In this document: piece by piece, positions 1 through 11,571 of the stretch | Position numbering within the stretch: position 1 is the first letter of the stretch | Layout of the letters: each line of letters begins with the position of its first letter | Origin: Sclerotinia nivalis | Lineage: Eukaryota; Ascomycota; Leotiomycetes; Helotiales; Sclerotiniaceae | Assembly (NCBI GenBank): GCA_029531795.1 | Contig: JAPEIS010000001.1 | Span: forward strand, 5,146,001-5,210,000 | Length of the DNA stretch: 64,000 nt | Reading direction: 5' to 3' | Notes under the pieces: generated by a model | The model's database searches: none | What the model saw: only the letters and a program-made list of their open reading frames with translations | Told to the model about the DNA's origin: nothing | Translations under genes and position numbers: made by a program

Positions 1-2262
1 AATGCGCATAAGATTAAGGCATTACTGAGTTGACATATCGCCCTTCATATTGGCTGAATTCATAGGAATAGATGGAGATCGATGCGAATATGTGGTTGTG
101 TTGACCGAGTGCACGTGTTGTTTGCGTCACGAAACATTTTGAAGGTCAGTTTTTGATTAGTCAGCAAAGCAACCATCGACATCAATCCACCTCCTCTGCT
201 TCTTTTTGCCTTTTAACGGAGTCCAACATCATTCTGAATTAGTTCAATGGAAGTGAATTTTCAAAAGCTTTAATCCAAGGGAGTCCATAGGCTGGTTTTC
301 ATTTCTCTTCCAGGCCATTTTCTCTTCAGATTCAGCAATATACCCCCTTGCATGAATATCATTTCCGCAAGTTCACTGCCTGTCTTTAATGTTCCAGGCC
401 CAATTTTTGCAAACTCAAGTTGAATTTGTGCAAATATTGTTTTTCTTTACTGAAAAACATAGTTGTTGCTTCCCTTTGATGGCTCTCCTAAGTCGCGCGA
501 TATCATGTAATAATCCGCCTCGCAATCAAGAATCATTCCGCAAATCAGATACTTTAAGGGGCTGGTAAATAGCTTCTTCAATGACTTCAGAATCCTAGCC
601 GGTGGCAGGACTCGAGACTCCGACTCCGACTATTATCTACGGATAACCCACCAACCCACAGATAACCCATTAACCTATGGGTTGTGGATTATCCGCAAAT
701 AATCTGCGGGTTAGTGGATACTCGCTTATTTTTTGAGGCTATTCCCAATACTAATTTTTATACTAATCTTTCATAAATTATCCAAATTATCCACCAACCC
801 GTAGATTATCCGCAGATTATCCGCAGATTATTTGCGGATAATCCACCAACCCATAGATTAATGAGTTATCTGCGGGTTGGTGGGTTATCTGCAGATAATC
901 CGCAAATAACCCATGGGTACCCATTCAAATTCTTCAATTATCCGCCCCGCCAGCGGGTTACCCACGGATAACCCACCAGAGTCATTATCCGCCCCGCGGG
1001 TACCCGTTGCTCGGCTGCGGATAACCCGTACGGGGCGGGTTATTTTAAAACTTCAATGGGTAATCCGCGGGGCGGGTTATAGCTCTAATGGGTTAACCCA
1101 CGGGTACCCGCGGGTTGCGGGTTATTTCTGCGCAGCCAGGCTGGCAGGCTGAGGCTCGGAGTCGAGAGTAGTATCATTGCTTCCAGAATATTCGACGTGC
1201 TATTTCCCGAATTGAGAGAACTTCTTCTCTTGTTCTTGCACACTCTTCTCATACTATGGGATGAGTTTAAAGTGTTTTGTATCCTGAGATATTTTTTAAG
1301 TAACTTTGTTTCACAAATTCAAATAGCCCCAGGTTATACAAAGTGTTAACCTCACATCTGACTTTTTTTGGTGACTTCTCCATTGAGTTTAAGTGCATAC
1401 AATGTACTCCTACCTGTAAATGCAATCTCTTTCGCAGGGGAAAATTGTTCTTTTCATTAGTGTTTCTCAATTCAAGAAATTCATTGATTCCATAACGGTT
1501 TTCGGAAGAAATGGTCAAACAAGACACTGATAATGAGCCTGTGGCCATTTCCTTTAGTGATCTTATGTACAGGAGTCATGGCAGATCAAAAATCATCATC
1601 TTACAATTGACAGCTTGGCGTTTTCATCAACTCACTTCTTTAATAATGTAATGATTGCTACTGATTACTTCGCCCAAAAACCAAACTTTCCTTTGAACAT
1701 CTAGATAGATGAACAATCCATTGGCTCGAAAAGGACTTGTGGGCGGATGTAAGTTGTAATTAACAGAAATAGTCGGAACTAGCATGAGAATTCATTGTTG
1801 TCTTTCATTGGTTATTGCATTAGACTATAGATACAGCTGCTTCTTTTTCCTTCATGTAATTTTCCCCAAAAGAAATTCAATTGCAGTATATTGGTTCTTT
1901 CAATATGTATACCATGTAAATGACAACAAGACATAAGAAAAACATCCTGAGGAGTGTATCAGATTGCCATTCCAGATGGGTCCAGATATGAATGCTGAGA
2001 CAAGGAAATATGGGAGTATACATTTTGCTATTTATTTTCTATGAATTTCATGAAAAAAAATAGCTAGCTATTGGCAAATCAAGGTGCTTCCAGGACCACC
2101 TTGCGAATCTTTGTGGCCATTCAAGTCCTGTGCTATAAAGTTGTCTCCCAGCCTCAATCCTCAACCTTTCTTCCACAACAACAAATAAGCTCATCACTAT
2201 CTCGTGTCTCTCTCTTGGTCTCCCTTTTTGCGGTGCTCCTATTCAACATCCGCTCATCCACA
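1..2262. other. Intergenic region, no gene supported
   Basis: No open frame here has credible coding character. The stretch is AT-rich apart from the minisatellite at 626-1130, which is listed separately. The short open frames at 913-1152 (plus) and 1267-1548 (minus) are, respectively, a translation of the repeat itself and a compositionally random frame. The last 200 bases before 2263 are pyrimidine-rich (TCTCTTGGTCTCC-like), as expected for the leader of the gene that starts at 2263. Confidence 0.7.
626..1130. repeat. Degenerate TTATCCGC/GGGTTA minisatellite with inverted symmetry
   Basis: The block is built from permutations of short words such as GGATAACCCACCAACCC, TTATCCGCAGATTATCCGC and CGCGGGGCGGGTTAT, present in both orientations, so parts of it can fold back on themselves (for example 640-700 against 840-910). 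Composition drifts along the array. The left half (to about 900) is AT-rich with the word ATTATCCGCA. The right half (from about 940) is GC-rich with GCGGGTTA and CGGGTACCCG. A non-repetitive AT-rich island at about 720-780 splits it. It encodes nothing plausible. Confidence 0.85.
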
Positions 2263-3143
2263 ATGGCAGAGCTACCCAATCGCTTTCCTTCTCCTCCTTC
2301 TGCTATGGAGATTGTAAATGCGATAATTGATGAATTCATTGACAAACTACAATTCATCTGGGCTGTAGATGCTGCAAATGGAGTTGGTAAGTCGCCCCTT
2401 TCCTCAGCGATTTAACTTTACTCTTCTATCTCAAAATACATCTCATTTTACCCCCTCGTCTAACTAACAGGGTTGAAGTACTCACACCTCGTTCTCGTCT
2501 TGCTTGTGAGATAGAGCTAGCTCTCATCCGCGTTATCAGCGCAACTGTCGCACCCGAAGTAATTTTTAGTAGAATCAGTAACGAATTAAATCGGCTTAAT
2601 AATCAAGTCAATCGTGACGTCAATCCCCTCTTCCACGATATCTTGCTCTGCTGTCGCGATATGATGGAGCAATGGAATGACGAAGGATGGTGGGACAATC
2701 TTCAGTCGATTGAAGATAGTGCTCGGGATATAGAAGATATGGATGAGAGAAGATCTTATGGAGAATATGGTATGTAAATTGATCTCAGGTCTTTTGTCTC
2801 ACCTGTTGAGGTTATAGTGACGAATATTCTTCAGGGCCACCAACGCTAGATGAACTCCAGCGACTACAACGGTTGGAACGCACGATGTTTACTGATCATC
2901 AACTGAGAATCCGTATCGATGCCCATGCGCGGATACTAGAGGAGACTATCGCGAGCATGAAGGCTGAGGAAAATGATCATGGTAGTATGAGCGGATTGGA
3001 TGATGAAAACAGTGAGTTTGACTACACGTCCTCGCTTACGGGCTTTACCCTCACTAAATTATGATAGCTGACGTTCAAGGTGTCTAGATGACCATGGTGA
3101 TGATGTTGACAAGGGAGATGAAGATTCAGGCAATGTAGGCTAA
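2263..3143 (+). CDS. Hypothetical protein, 215 aa, four exons
   Basis: I do not recognise this protein. A consistent four-exon model is 2263-2386, 2479-2769, 2835-3011 and 3088-3143. All introns have GT...AG ends and the phases match, giving 216 codons with the stop. It starts MAELPNRFPSPPSAMEIV. The middle is alpha-helical in character, with Trp-rich (EQWNDEGWWDNL) and Asp/Glu-rich patches. The C-terminus is strongly acidic (DHGDDVDKGDEDSGNVG). There is no signal peptide with this start. The frame stays open upstream to an ATG at 2071 that would add 64 residues including a hydrophobic segment, but that stretch is pyrimidine-rich and looks like 5' leader. The next gene is 1.2 kb away on the other strand. 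It could be a lineage-restricted gene. Confidence 0.55.
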
Positions 3144-4318
3144 TGTTAGTCGGACGTTATTGATTTGATTCGAAGTACGAAAAAGATTTTAGACGCACAA
3201 TTTTGATCATCATCAGATAGAACTTCCTCATTTCAAAGAATAAACATATATTCATTTACATCAAGCTGATATTTAGCGAGTGATATGCTATGTTTTCTCA
3301 GATGAATATACTTTTAATGTTCTGAATTTATATATTCTCGATCTCTTAACCGGGAATATGCTCTGGGCTCTACAAGGCTAATACATCCAAATGATACGTT
3401 GCTTATCAATAAATGAAAACTTCTACTATGCTCTCTCGCGTCGCTAACGCGAAGATCTTGGAATCGATCCCAGATTTCGTGACTAGCATTGATATCATTC
3501 CTATCGCTTGATCACTATGTGTCTAATCACTGATATATTGAAGTAGTGAATCCTAGAATTACTACCAAGACACTTGGCAAACAAAACTCTTATTATTGTC
3601 CGAATATTATACTAAAGGAGTCATTGCGACAGAAGCAATAAGACTAAACAACGATAGATATGTACGAGCGGAAAACGACACTACAACTCAAAAAATCAAG
3701 AAAAGCTTCACGTCACACAAATCTGCAAAACAGACTAGAAGTGGTGCTTTTATGTGAAGACATAAAGAACAGTTGATCTCATCTTGTGCATGAATGTAGG
3801 AGGGATGACAAGGTGTTGTTTTCTTGAGTAGGGCTTCTGAAAACTCCATAATGATATAAAATGGAAAATCTCAAGCCGGGTAGTTTGGCATCTAGTGTAG
3901 AAGCTTTCCTACCCAGTAGCTGCGAAATCACTGCCAGTAACCAGTTTTACAGCCTTAGGTATGCCATTAATAACGAGGTTCAGGCTTGGATTTGCATTCG
4001 TCACTTGGTTCAAATAATCTGCTTGAAGATCAGCAAGGACGGAGTGAAATGTAAAGTGGCTATTTAATGGTATTTGAAAATGCTATGCTGCCTTTTTGCA
4101 CCTTCGTTGTGCAGGGTATATATAGCCAGTGTTATTCTGCGCTAGTGATTGCAAGCCCTGCTTTCTCACCGATAGTAGCTTGTTGGGGCATGCTTCATAT
4201 TTAGCTCTGCCGATGAGCCACACGTAGGCCCATCCTCCAACATCAGCCCGTCGCGGGCGACGCTTAACTGACAGTGAACAATCATCATTGTAAAATCCGT
4301 TCGCTCGACTCCATTCCC
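3144..4318. other. Intergenic region, nothing recognised
   Basis: This is AT-rich DNA between two genes that converge on it. It contains only short open frames (such as 3861-4067 plus and 4083-4322 minus) with no recognisable protein character. A short hairpin with a CGCG stem at about 3430-3460 resembles a tRNA arm, but the rest of a tRNA is absent. Confidence 0.6.
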
Positions 4319-5021
4319 TCATTTCTTCACATCCTCACCAATCCCCAAATTCTTCACCGCATCCTCCAGCTTTCCCTCTCCCTCCCCAACATTTACAACC
4401 TCGGTCCCTTCCTCCACCATACTCTCATACTCCTCTCCTCCCCCAGCACCCTCATCCCCAGCAATACCCTCCTCCAATCCCTCCCCTCCCTCTTTCAGAA
4501 CCCAATCCACAACCTCCGTCTTATCCGCCAACTCCGCTTCATAAACCGCATCGTGTCCTTTTTGATTCTGTATCGTTGGATCTGCTCCATTTTCTATTAA
4601 GATCTTTACGCATTCTAAATGACCGTTTAGAGCTGCCCAGTGCAAGGGTGTGTTTCCGGAGCCATTTTGCGTGTTGAGTATTTTGAGCATTTGAGGGCTC
4701 TGAGGTGAGGGATTTGAAAGGTATTTTATAAGGAGACTGAGGAGTTCTGATTACCAGGAGTTAGATTTCCTTCTCTGATTTGTAGGATGGGTTGATATTG
4801 TGAATGAGTGAGGGGTAATTACCGTGATGTCCGTTGGCAGCAGACATGTGTAGCACACCATTTCCACTCTCACTATCTCTCGAAGTTTCTAGCAATTCAG
4901 CAGTCGAACATCCTTCCCTTTTACATAACCCCTCCCTCAATTTCTCGAATTCATCATTGTCCCCAATGCGAGCAAAATATATCAAATCGTCAATTTCGTC
5001 TTCTGAAAATTTGGGTGCCAT
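4319..5021 (-). CDS. YAR1: Ankyrin-repeat ribosome chaperone, Yar1-like
   Basis: Two exons, 5021-4823 and 4746-4319, joined by a 76-bp intron (donor GTAATT) with matching phase, give a 208-aa acidic protein. Yeast Yar1 has 200 residues and the same layout. A short N-terminal helix (MAPKFSEDEIDDLIYFARIG) is followed by an ankyrin repeat around residues 52-85 (GVLHMSAANGHHE, continuing into exon 2) and a second one (NTPLHWAALNGHLECVKILI then ENGADPTIQNQKGHDAVYEA). The C-terminal tail is rich in Glu and Gly. In yeast Yar1 protects ribosomal protein Rps3 and supports 40S assembly; I infer the same role here. The start was chosen at the Met that aligns with Yar1. An in-frame upstream Met at 5162 would add a 47-residue N-terminus unlike the family. 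The gene is divergent from the channel gene at 5457. Confidence 0.85.
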
Positions 5022-5456
5022 TTTTGCAATTACTCTTGATTGTAGATTCCTTATGGCAGTAGTAATGGTTTTTTCACTCGTGTTTCCAGGGTTTGGCTCA
5101 AGAAATTGTAGAGTAAACTTTTGCGGAAGACGATGAGGGATCAACTCAAGCGGCCGCATCAACTTCGAAAAATTTAATTTTTGATAAGATCGGTCGAAGG
5201 TTTATCCGATAAATCTGGGGCGCTTATCTCGCCTTATCATTATCCTTGCCAATAACTTTAATTCCTACACGTGCCAGCAATTGATACGTACCCCTGTAAG
5301 TACATCTCAGCAAGTGATGAACTCACTCATCCTTCGTTTTCTTACATTCATTTCTTTCTCTTCTTTGATCATCTTTCTCTTGTCTGCTTACTCTACTTTT
5401 ACAGAAACTTACTAAAACGAAACTTTGAATGAAAATCTAGAAAGAGAGCACCCACG
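5022..5456. promoter_or_regulatory. Shared promoter of the Yar1-like and MscL-like genes
   Basis: This 435-bp segment lies between two divergent start codons. It has an A/T block with GAAAAATTTAATTTTTGAT at about 5168-5186, close to the AAAAATTTT (RRPE) word found before many yeast ribosome-biogenesis genes. It also has a long TC-rich leader (5330-5420) in front of the channel gene. The regulatory reading is an inference from word resemblance only. Confidence 0.4.
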
Positions 5457-6525
5457 ATGCCTCGACCAACTCTCGACTTCGATGCACGAGCAGCAAGCGA
5501 ACCACTTCTCCGCACTACCAACGCTGCACGCAGACATCTTACAAGCTTCTGGGATGGATTTGTCGATTTCGCTTTCAATGATAATGTTCTTCACGTTGCT
5601 ATTGGTTTGATGTATACATTCCCTCTCTTCCTAATCCATCACTTCTATTTCCCTACTGTCCAACGCACTTGTCACGTGACCATTTTCATTAAAAACTCAC
5701 AGAAATACAGAATAGCGCAATCCTTCACAACTCTAATCACCTCGCTGGTGTCATCAGTTCTTCTTCCACCGCTCTCTCTTCTTCCATTCCTGAACAAAAA
5801 TTTGGATGAGAAATTTGCTGTTCTGAGACCCGGTCCCCACTATGGCGGTACTTTGCATAACCATACTGAAATTGGCGGTGGAGTAGGTGGAAATAGTACT
5901 GTGGTTGTACAAATGGGCATTGAGTTTTTGTATGGGGCGGGCTATAACACGCTGAAGCAGGCGTTGGATGATGGGGCTATTGTTTTGGCTTGGGGGTGCG
6001 TCATTTCCTTCTGCCTCTTTCTTCCCTCTACACTTTCTTTTGTCATTCCCCTGTTTTCTCTTCCCCATTTTCTAACTCCAAGCTATTTTCCTCTCCCCCA
6101 ACTCACTTTTGCTCCTCACTAACCAAAATAACACGACTCTCAGCTCTTTCCTAAACAACGTGATAAACTTCATAGGCGTCGGTCTTGCACTCTACGGCAT
6201 CGCCGGCCTCTACCAATGTTTTAGCCAAGATAATGCTATTATAAAACATACAGTTCGCTGCAAATATTGCCGCAAGAAGATTTTTGAGAAGGTTTGTTCC
6301 CTACCTTCATTCTCTCCTCTCTAATATAGCATTCCCTGAATCTTTACCTTTCCCCTCCTCACTCCCCTTTCTCCGTTCTCACCTCTACCAACCCCTCATA
6401 TTCCCCAATCAAGAACAAAAAATCCTAACAACATCCAGGCACTCCGATGCGTATTCTGCAGCTCATGGCAAGACGGCCGCGAAGATCTTCCTCCCGCTCC
6501 TCATGCTCCCCCTGCTCCCAGATAA
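5457..6525 (+). CDS. Large-conductance mechanosensitive channel (MscL family)
   Basis: Four exons, 5457-5611, 5711-5995, 6144-6291 and 6439-6525, give 224 residues with consistent phases. This is the fungal MscL-type protein. An N-terminal stretch leads to FWDGFVDFAFNDNVLHVAIG and the first membrane helix, which is completed across intron 1 (GLIIAQSFTTLITSLVSSVL). The loop carries LLPFLNKNLDEKFAVLRPGP and GYNTLKQALDDGAIVLAWG. The second helix is NNVINFIGVGLALYGIAGLY. The tail has two CxxC pairs, CKYC and CVFC, within about 20 residues, which could bind zinc. Bacterial MscL opens under membrane tension; the fungal family keeps both helices but its physiology is poorly known. The C-terminus is Pro-rich. 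The loop is longer than in bacteria, with a Gly-rich insert around GGGVGGNSTVVVQ. It converges with glucosidase II. Confidence 0.9.
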
Positions 6526-6963
6526 TCTTTCTTATTTTCCTTCTTCCCTCCTCTACATTACCTCCACAACTACGACGATAAGATGCGAAAAAGATTATGA
6601 AATTGGTAAATCGATAAATTGTTATGTACAGCAGAGTCTGAGGAGTTATACATAGGTGCAGATGTATGCTGCATGAAACCATGCGACGGAGTTTAATGAT
6701 GATAAGTTGACAATGAAGCGCGGTGTTAAGACGGAAGGTTTGCTTTTGGCAGTTTGATTTTGAGGATGTTCATAGCGTGGGAGTTTTAGGGCTGCTGTTT
6801 GCTTGAAAATTTTGAAAGATTGTATATTTTGCATTTTTGCATGGCAAAGTAGATATCCATTCGAGGAAATGCTATGTATTTTAGATCACAATACAAATAC
6901 ACTTCTCTCTCCACTGAAATCCTTCCATATACAATTCTTCCTTTTAGTTCCTGCAAGAACAAT
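6526..6963. other. Convergent intergenic region
   Basis: This 438-bp segment separates the stop codons of the channel gene (plus) and the glucosidase gene (minus). It must hold both 3' ends. No gene or repeat is seen in it. Confidence 0.6.
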
Positions 6964-9919
6964 CTACAACTCAGTCTTCCCAGCTTCCACAAACTCCAAT
7001 TCAAAGTCCTCCCCAATAGCCACCTTTGGCGCTCTAACCAATGCCCATGCAGCTTTCTTTCCTCCTTCTGGGTGATACGAAATTTCCGCAGTCGCTCTTC
7101 CAATCTTCACAGCCTCCAATCCACTCCACGCTTTAGGAGCACCGATAATGATAATCTTCTCAACACCTACGTTCTTCATACTCTTCAAATATTTATCTGT
7201 TAACTTCCCCTTTGTTCCAATATCCTTACTGCTCAACTTTCCATTTTCAAATGTGAATGAACGATGGATATAGGCACCAGATTGGTAATCGAATGTCTCA
7301 CCATCGTCGACATAAAGTTCTCCCTGAGCTTTGCCGTTTTTGTCGAGTGCGAGGACGAGCGTGTATGGATCCCATTTCATTAGTCCGGAACTTCTGCGAG
7401 GACGATCTTTGCGTGGGATGATGTGGCCACCTTGCATGAGAAGTGGAATTTTTTCGAGAGGAGCGGCGACGGTCGTTTTTCCAGCGCCAGTATGGATAGA
7501 GTAGTCGAAGTAATCGTAGTAGACTTCATTATCTGGAAGGTAAATCTCGACACTTTCAGCACCTTCCGTCACGACCGGTTTGGCTAGAAGACCTGTGCTA
7601 CCAACGAAGAATTGATCGTCGATAGCAAATCCAGATTCGTCCTCGGGGTATTCGAAGTAATGAGGTCTGATGATGGGGGTTCCGTCAGTACTAGCTTCAT
7701 GGAAAGCGGTGTACCATGCTGGGAGAAGGGCGTAACGGAGACGGAGAGCCTGGGTAATGATGCCGGTGTATGGTTCACCTGCAAGATAAGGTTCACGTCT
7801 TCTGGTATCGATATGTGCGTGTCCACGGAAAAAGGGGTAGAAAGCACCAGCTTGGTACCAACGGGTAAGAAGGTCCTTTTCAGGGTTACCAAAGAAACCA
7901 CCAACATCTGCACCAGCAAATGGGAAACCGGCAATACCATTGTTAAGGATCATAGGGAAAGCGGCTGCGAGGTGATCCCAATCGGCTTGATTATCACCAG
8001 TCCACATAGCTCCAAGACGTTGACTTCCGGCATAGAAAGAACGAGTGAGGACGAATGGACGACGCAGTTCACCCTTCTTTCGCTCGACCATCGCTTCGTA
8101 GGTTGCATTGTGGAAGGTCATACCGTTGAGGTTATGGACATCTCGATGTTCCCAGTTTCCGTGATGTAAATTATCTTTTGGCATAGTGGTTTCGGGTCCG
8201 TTGAAGACCGATGGCTCGTTCATATCATTCCAAATGAACAGGTTGGATGTCTTCCAAGCATCTTTAGTGAAAAGTGATTTCCACCATTTGATTGCTGCGG
8301 GGTTGAATGCATCAACCCAGTGGGAAGATCCTGGCCAACACCAGCCTTCGTAGATACTGCCCTCCTTGTTGTGAACTGCCAAGTCTTTACTTTTCAATTC
8401 ATCAACGACGGGATAATTATTTTCATTCTTGATATGAGGGTCAATAATTGCGACAAGTTTTCTGTCAGATTTATCCAAGTGCGACAACATCTCAACATTA
8501 TTTCCGAAAGTATGAGGGTCCCAAGTGAAATATTTCTTTCCGTCAGTATACTCAATGTCAAGCCAGATAACATCATAGGGGATTTGGAATTTGTCCATTT
8601 TTCGGTCAACATCCTTGACATCCTCATCTGTAACGTAGTTCCATCGACATTGATGGTAGGCAATTGAGAATTCTTGAGGAAGCTGTGTGTAGCCAGTAAG
8701 TTCTCCATATGCTTTGGTAACATCTTTTGGTGTTGGTCCAAGGAATACAAAAACATCAAGTAATCCACTCTCCGAGAACCAATGGGTCTTGGTATCAGTT
8801 TTTCCACTTAGTGGGTTGATAGACGCTTTTTCCTTAATGATATCAATCCAGGTTTCGGCTGCGTTCAACCAAAAGACACCAACGGTTGATGCTGCTCTAT
8901 GTGCTTGCATGAAAGGAATAGCTCCATAAAGTGTCATCTCACTATCCATGATATACTCGAAAACATCGGCATTGTATAGACGATAAGGATCATTGTGATT
9001 GCCCTCTCCACCTCGAGTTTGCTTCAATGACAAGGGTCCAGCATGTTCTGGGATACCAAAGACATGTTCATACCCAGGGAAAGTAATATCAAGAGCAACG
9101 CTTTCAGGGCCTCTGGGTTTCGAATCGGTGTTACCACCGAAAGATTCGTCCCACCAAGTCCCCTCATCTTCACCAATCTGAACCTCAGTTGTTTCTTCTT
9201 CACCTTCTTTCTTTTCTGGCTTTTCTGGCTTTTCAATCTTTGGTCTCCAGTGTTCCACATTCATCAATCCCCGATCGTTGAACTTGATTTGTGTCTCGTC
9301 ATTCCTCTTGAAGTCGATCGCAAATGGAGCATGTGTAACTTCCGCCTTGAACTTGCCCTCCGGACCATATGTGATATGTGAAACTCCAGGATATTTCTGA
9401 TACTCTGCATCCTTACTCAGAGTTAGGCCTCCAACAATAGCCCAATTCGCAGCCTCATTATAACGTTCCTTTCTAGCTTTACTGTCATGTCTCAATTCAA
9501 TCTCGCCCTTTTGACGTTTCTCCTCATCAATCGTAACTCTTGCAGATCCAGACTCGAGGAAAGAAATGGTAATCGGTAACCGGACCGACTCACCACCATC
9601 TAATATTTTGAGGATGGTCCCTTGTAGTTGGCCATCCTTCCAGGCTAATGAATCTGAATTCAATCGATACGGAGCTTGCAAGCTCCAGTTGTCTCCAACT
9701 GCTGTTGCATGATCCGCATATGCTCGATTTCGTTTGCAGAATCCAGATTGATCGCATGTTTTAAAATTCTCATGTTTAACAGTTACTATTCATATGTTAG
9801 TGATTTCCCCCTGAGCTGTTTTGGAAGTACTCACTAGCTGGTGTAATCAAGCTGCCAAATGTTGATAACAGAACTAAATATCCTGTCCATTGTGAGGACA
9901 GGTTTAACGGTGACTTCAT
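6964..9919 (-). CDS. GLS2/ROT2: Glucosidase II alpha subunit (GH31)
   Basis: Two exons, 9919-9835 and 9785-6964, encode 968 residues (yeast Rot2 has 954). The N-terminus (about residues 1-30) is a signal peptide with the hydrophobic core GYLVLLSTFGSLITPA. It is followed by the family hallmark FKTCDQSGFCKRNRAYA. The GH31 catalytic core is complete. The nucleophile motif is IWNDMNEPSVF (Asp near residue 549) and the acid/base region is MWTGDNQADWDHL (Asp near 626). The substrate-site motifs QCRWNYVTDEDV, DVIWLDIEYTDGKKYFTWD and RRREPYL are also present. It trims the two inner alpha-1,3-linked glucoses from N-glycans in the ER, in complex with a beta subunit that retains it there; no beta subunit is in this window. 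An acidic insert EKPEKPEKKEGEEETTEV lies near residue 210. The gene is divergent from the NDK gene, with a 407-bp promoter between them. Confidence 0.95.
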
Positions 9920-10326
9920 AATTGAAAAGACATGCAATATGTTTCAATTGCACTCAATTCAGATTATACAAAATTACCAAATGCTTGGAACGATAATATG
10001 AAGAATGGAATTCTGGGGTTAAGTTTCCAAGCTGTCCTGTTCTACCTCACCAATGACGATCGGTCCAACTTCCCTGTTATCCTTGAGCTGCGACGAGCGA
10101 GTGGGATGTATAAAATACCTGTGCGTCTATTTCTGTTGGTGAAATTTGTGCCAGCAAATAATGGAAATTAGGTAATTGAGCGAATCAAAATGAGACAAGT
10201 TTTGGAGCCTGATAATTAAGGGTTTTAATGAACGTGGTACCTTTCCCCTCTCTTCTAGCGGAAGTCAAGCCACCCCGCCTACCAAAGACCCCACTAACAA
10301 CACACCTCAACCTAAAAATTTAAAAT
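9920..10326. promoter_or_regulatory. Shared promoter of glucosidase II and NDK genes
   Basis: This 407-bp divergent intergenic segment contains an open frame (9932-10171) that has no protein character. C- and T-rich leader sequence (CTTTCCCCTCTCTTCTAG, 10240-10260) precedes the NDK start. No named binding site is certain. Confidence 0.45.
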
Positions 10327-11312
10327 ATGAGTGAAGCCCCCGAATCTATTTTGAATCACGTCAGTCCTAAAACTCGAGCACTTTTAAGAGCAACAGCAAA
10401 ACACAGAGAAGAAGCTGCCAGATTAAATAACGATACCATGTCTAACGAACAAACGTAAGTTTTAAATCCATCAATAACTCATTCTTAATGTTTTCCTTTC
10501 TCTTAGAATTTACCCCACGTCAACAAACCAACCTTTAGCGGTGAAAACTAACTTGTCGTCTTGAATAGCTTCATTGCCATCAAGCCAGATGGTGTCCAGG
10601 TATGCGGAAACTATACAATGCGGAGAGAAGAAATGAAATACTGATTAAATCGAATTCAGCGTGGACTCGTTGGCCCAATCATCAGCCGATTTGAGGCTCG
10701 TGGGTATGTTCACAATCTTCTAAGAACCTTTTGAGCTTTGTTGACATGGAGAATAGTTACAAGCTTGCTGGCATCAAGCTCTGCAGCCCTGGAAAGGAGC
10801 ACCTCGAGAAGCACTGTGAGTACTTCAGCTTGTCTACAAAATGGAATCACCAGACTAACTCCTCTACCAGACGCTGATCTCTCCGACAAGCCATTCTTTG
10901 CTGGTCTCGTCAACTGTATGTATCTGTCCATCTAACACAGTTTGAGCATGAAGCTAACATTGTATAGACATGAACTCTGGCCCAATCTGCGCCATGGTCT
11001 GGGAAGGACGTGATGCCGTCAAGACCGGCCGTAGTAAGTACACTCTTGATCTCACCACCTCACGAAACCTCCTCTTCTCCACTTTTTCCTCTTTCTAACA
11101 GCTTCTTCTCTTCAGCCCTCCTCGGTGCCACCAACCCATTGGCCTCCGCTCCAGGTACCATCCGTGGTGACTACGCCATCGATGTCGGACGCAACGTCTG
11201 CCACGGTTCCGACTCCGTCGAGAACGCCAAGAAGGAGATTGCTCTCTGGTTCAAGGAGGGTGAGGTTCTCTCATGGAAATCCGCTCAACACGACTGGGTT
11301 TACGAGAAGTAG
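10327..11312 (+). CDS. NDK1: Nucleoside diphosphate kinase
   Basis: Seven exons are supported: 10327-10454, 10569-10599, 10660-10703, 10757-10815, 10871-10915, 10968-11033 and 11116-11312. Counted from the second Met (10438) the protein has 152 residues, the usual length of the eukaryotic enzyme. From the first ATG (10327) it has 189. It transfers the gamma phosphate from ATP to NDPs through a phospho-histidine. The signature [14 protein letters not shown] is present, with the active His at 117 of the short form. Other conserved segments are [19 protein letters not shown]-type [11 protein letters not shown] and [15 protein letters not shown]. The structure is intron-rich for so small a gene, with a 31-nt exon 2. 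The 37-residue extension ([20 protein letters not shown]...) is in frame and basic-amphipathic, so a second isoform is possible. Confidence 0.95.
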
Positions 11313-11571
11313 ATTAGACTTGATGTTGTGTCATTTGCTCCAAGACCTTAACTAAAGAAAGTTACTGAAGATGGTGGATAAACATATACATGAATAAAAA
11401 GTCAATCAGATCTTGAAGCTCTGTATGTACAATTGAAATAAGTGCAACGTCCGTCTCAGAGTACTGGAGTATCTAGTTCCGTTTGTCTTCGCTTCTATTG
11501 TCTAAATGTAGCCGAACATGAACATGTGTTCCCCTTGTGATCATGGCTATACGATCTCACCACGTAACACA

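Noticed and set aside
913..1152. Open frame of 79 codons
   Set aside because: It is the translation of the minisatellite; the frame stays open because the repeat word lacks stops in that phase.
3425..3490. Hairpin TCGCG/CGCGA with a GCT loop, resembling a tRNA-Ser anticodon arm
   Set aside because: Position 33 of the loop is not T, the T arm pairs badly (CTTGG/CCCAG) and no A box or acceptor stem exists upstream.
7612..8169. 185-codon plus-strand frame
   Set aside because: It lies wholly antisense to the conserved glucosidase II coding exon, so it is a shadow frame.
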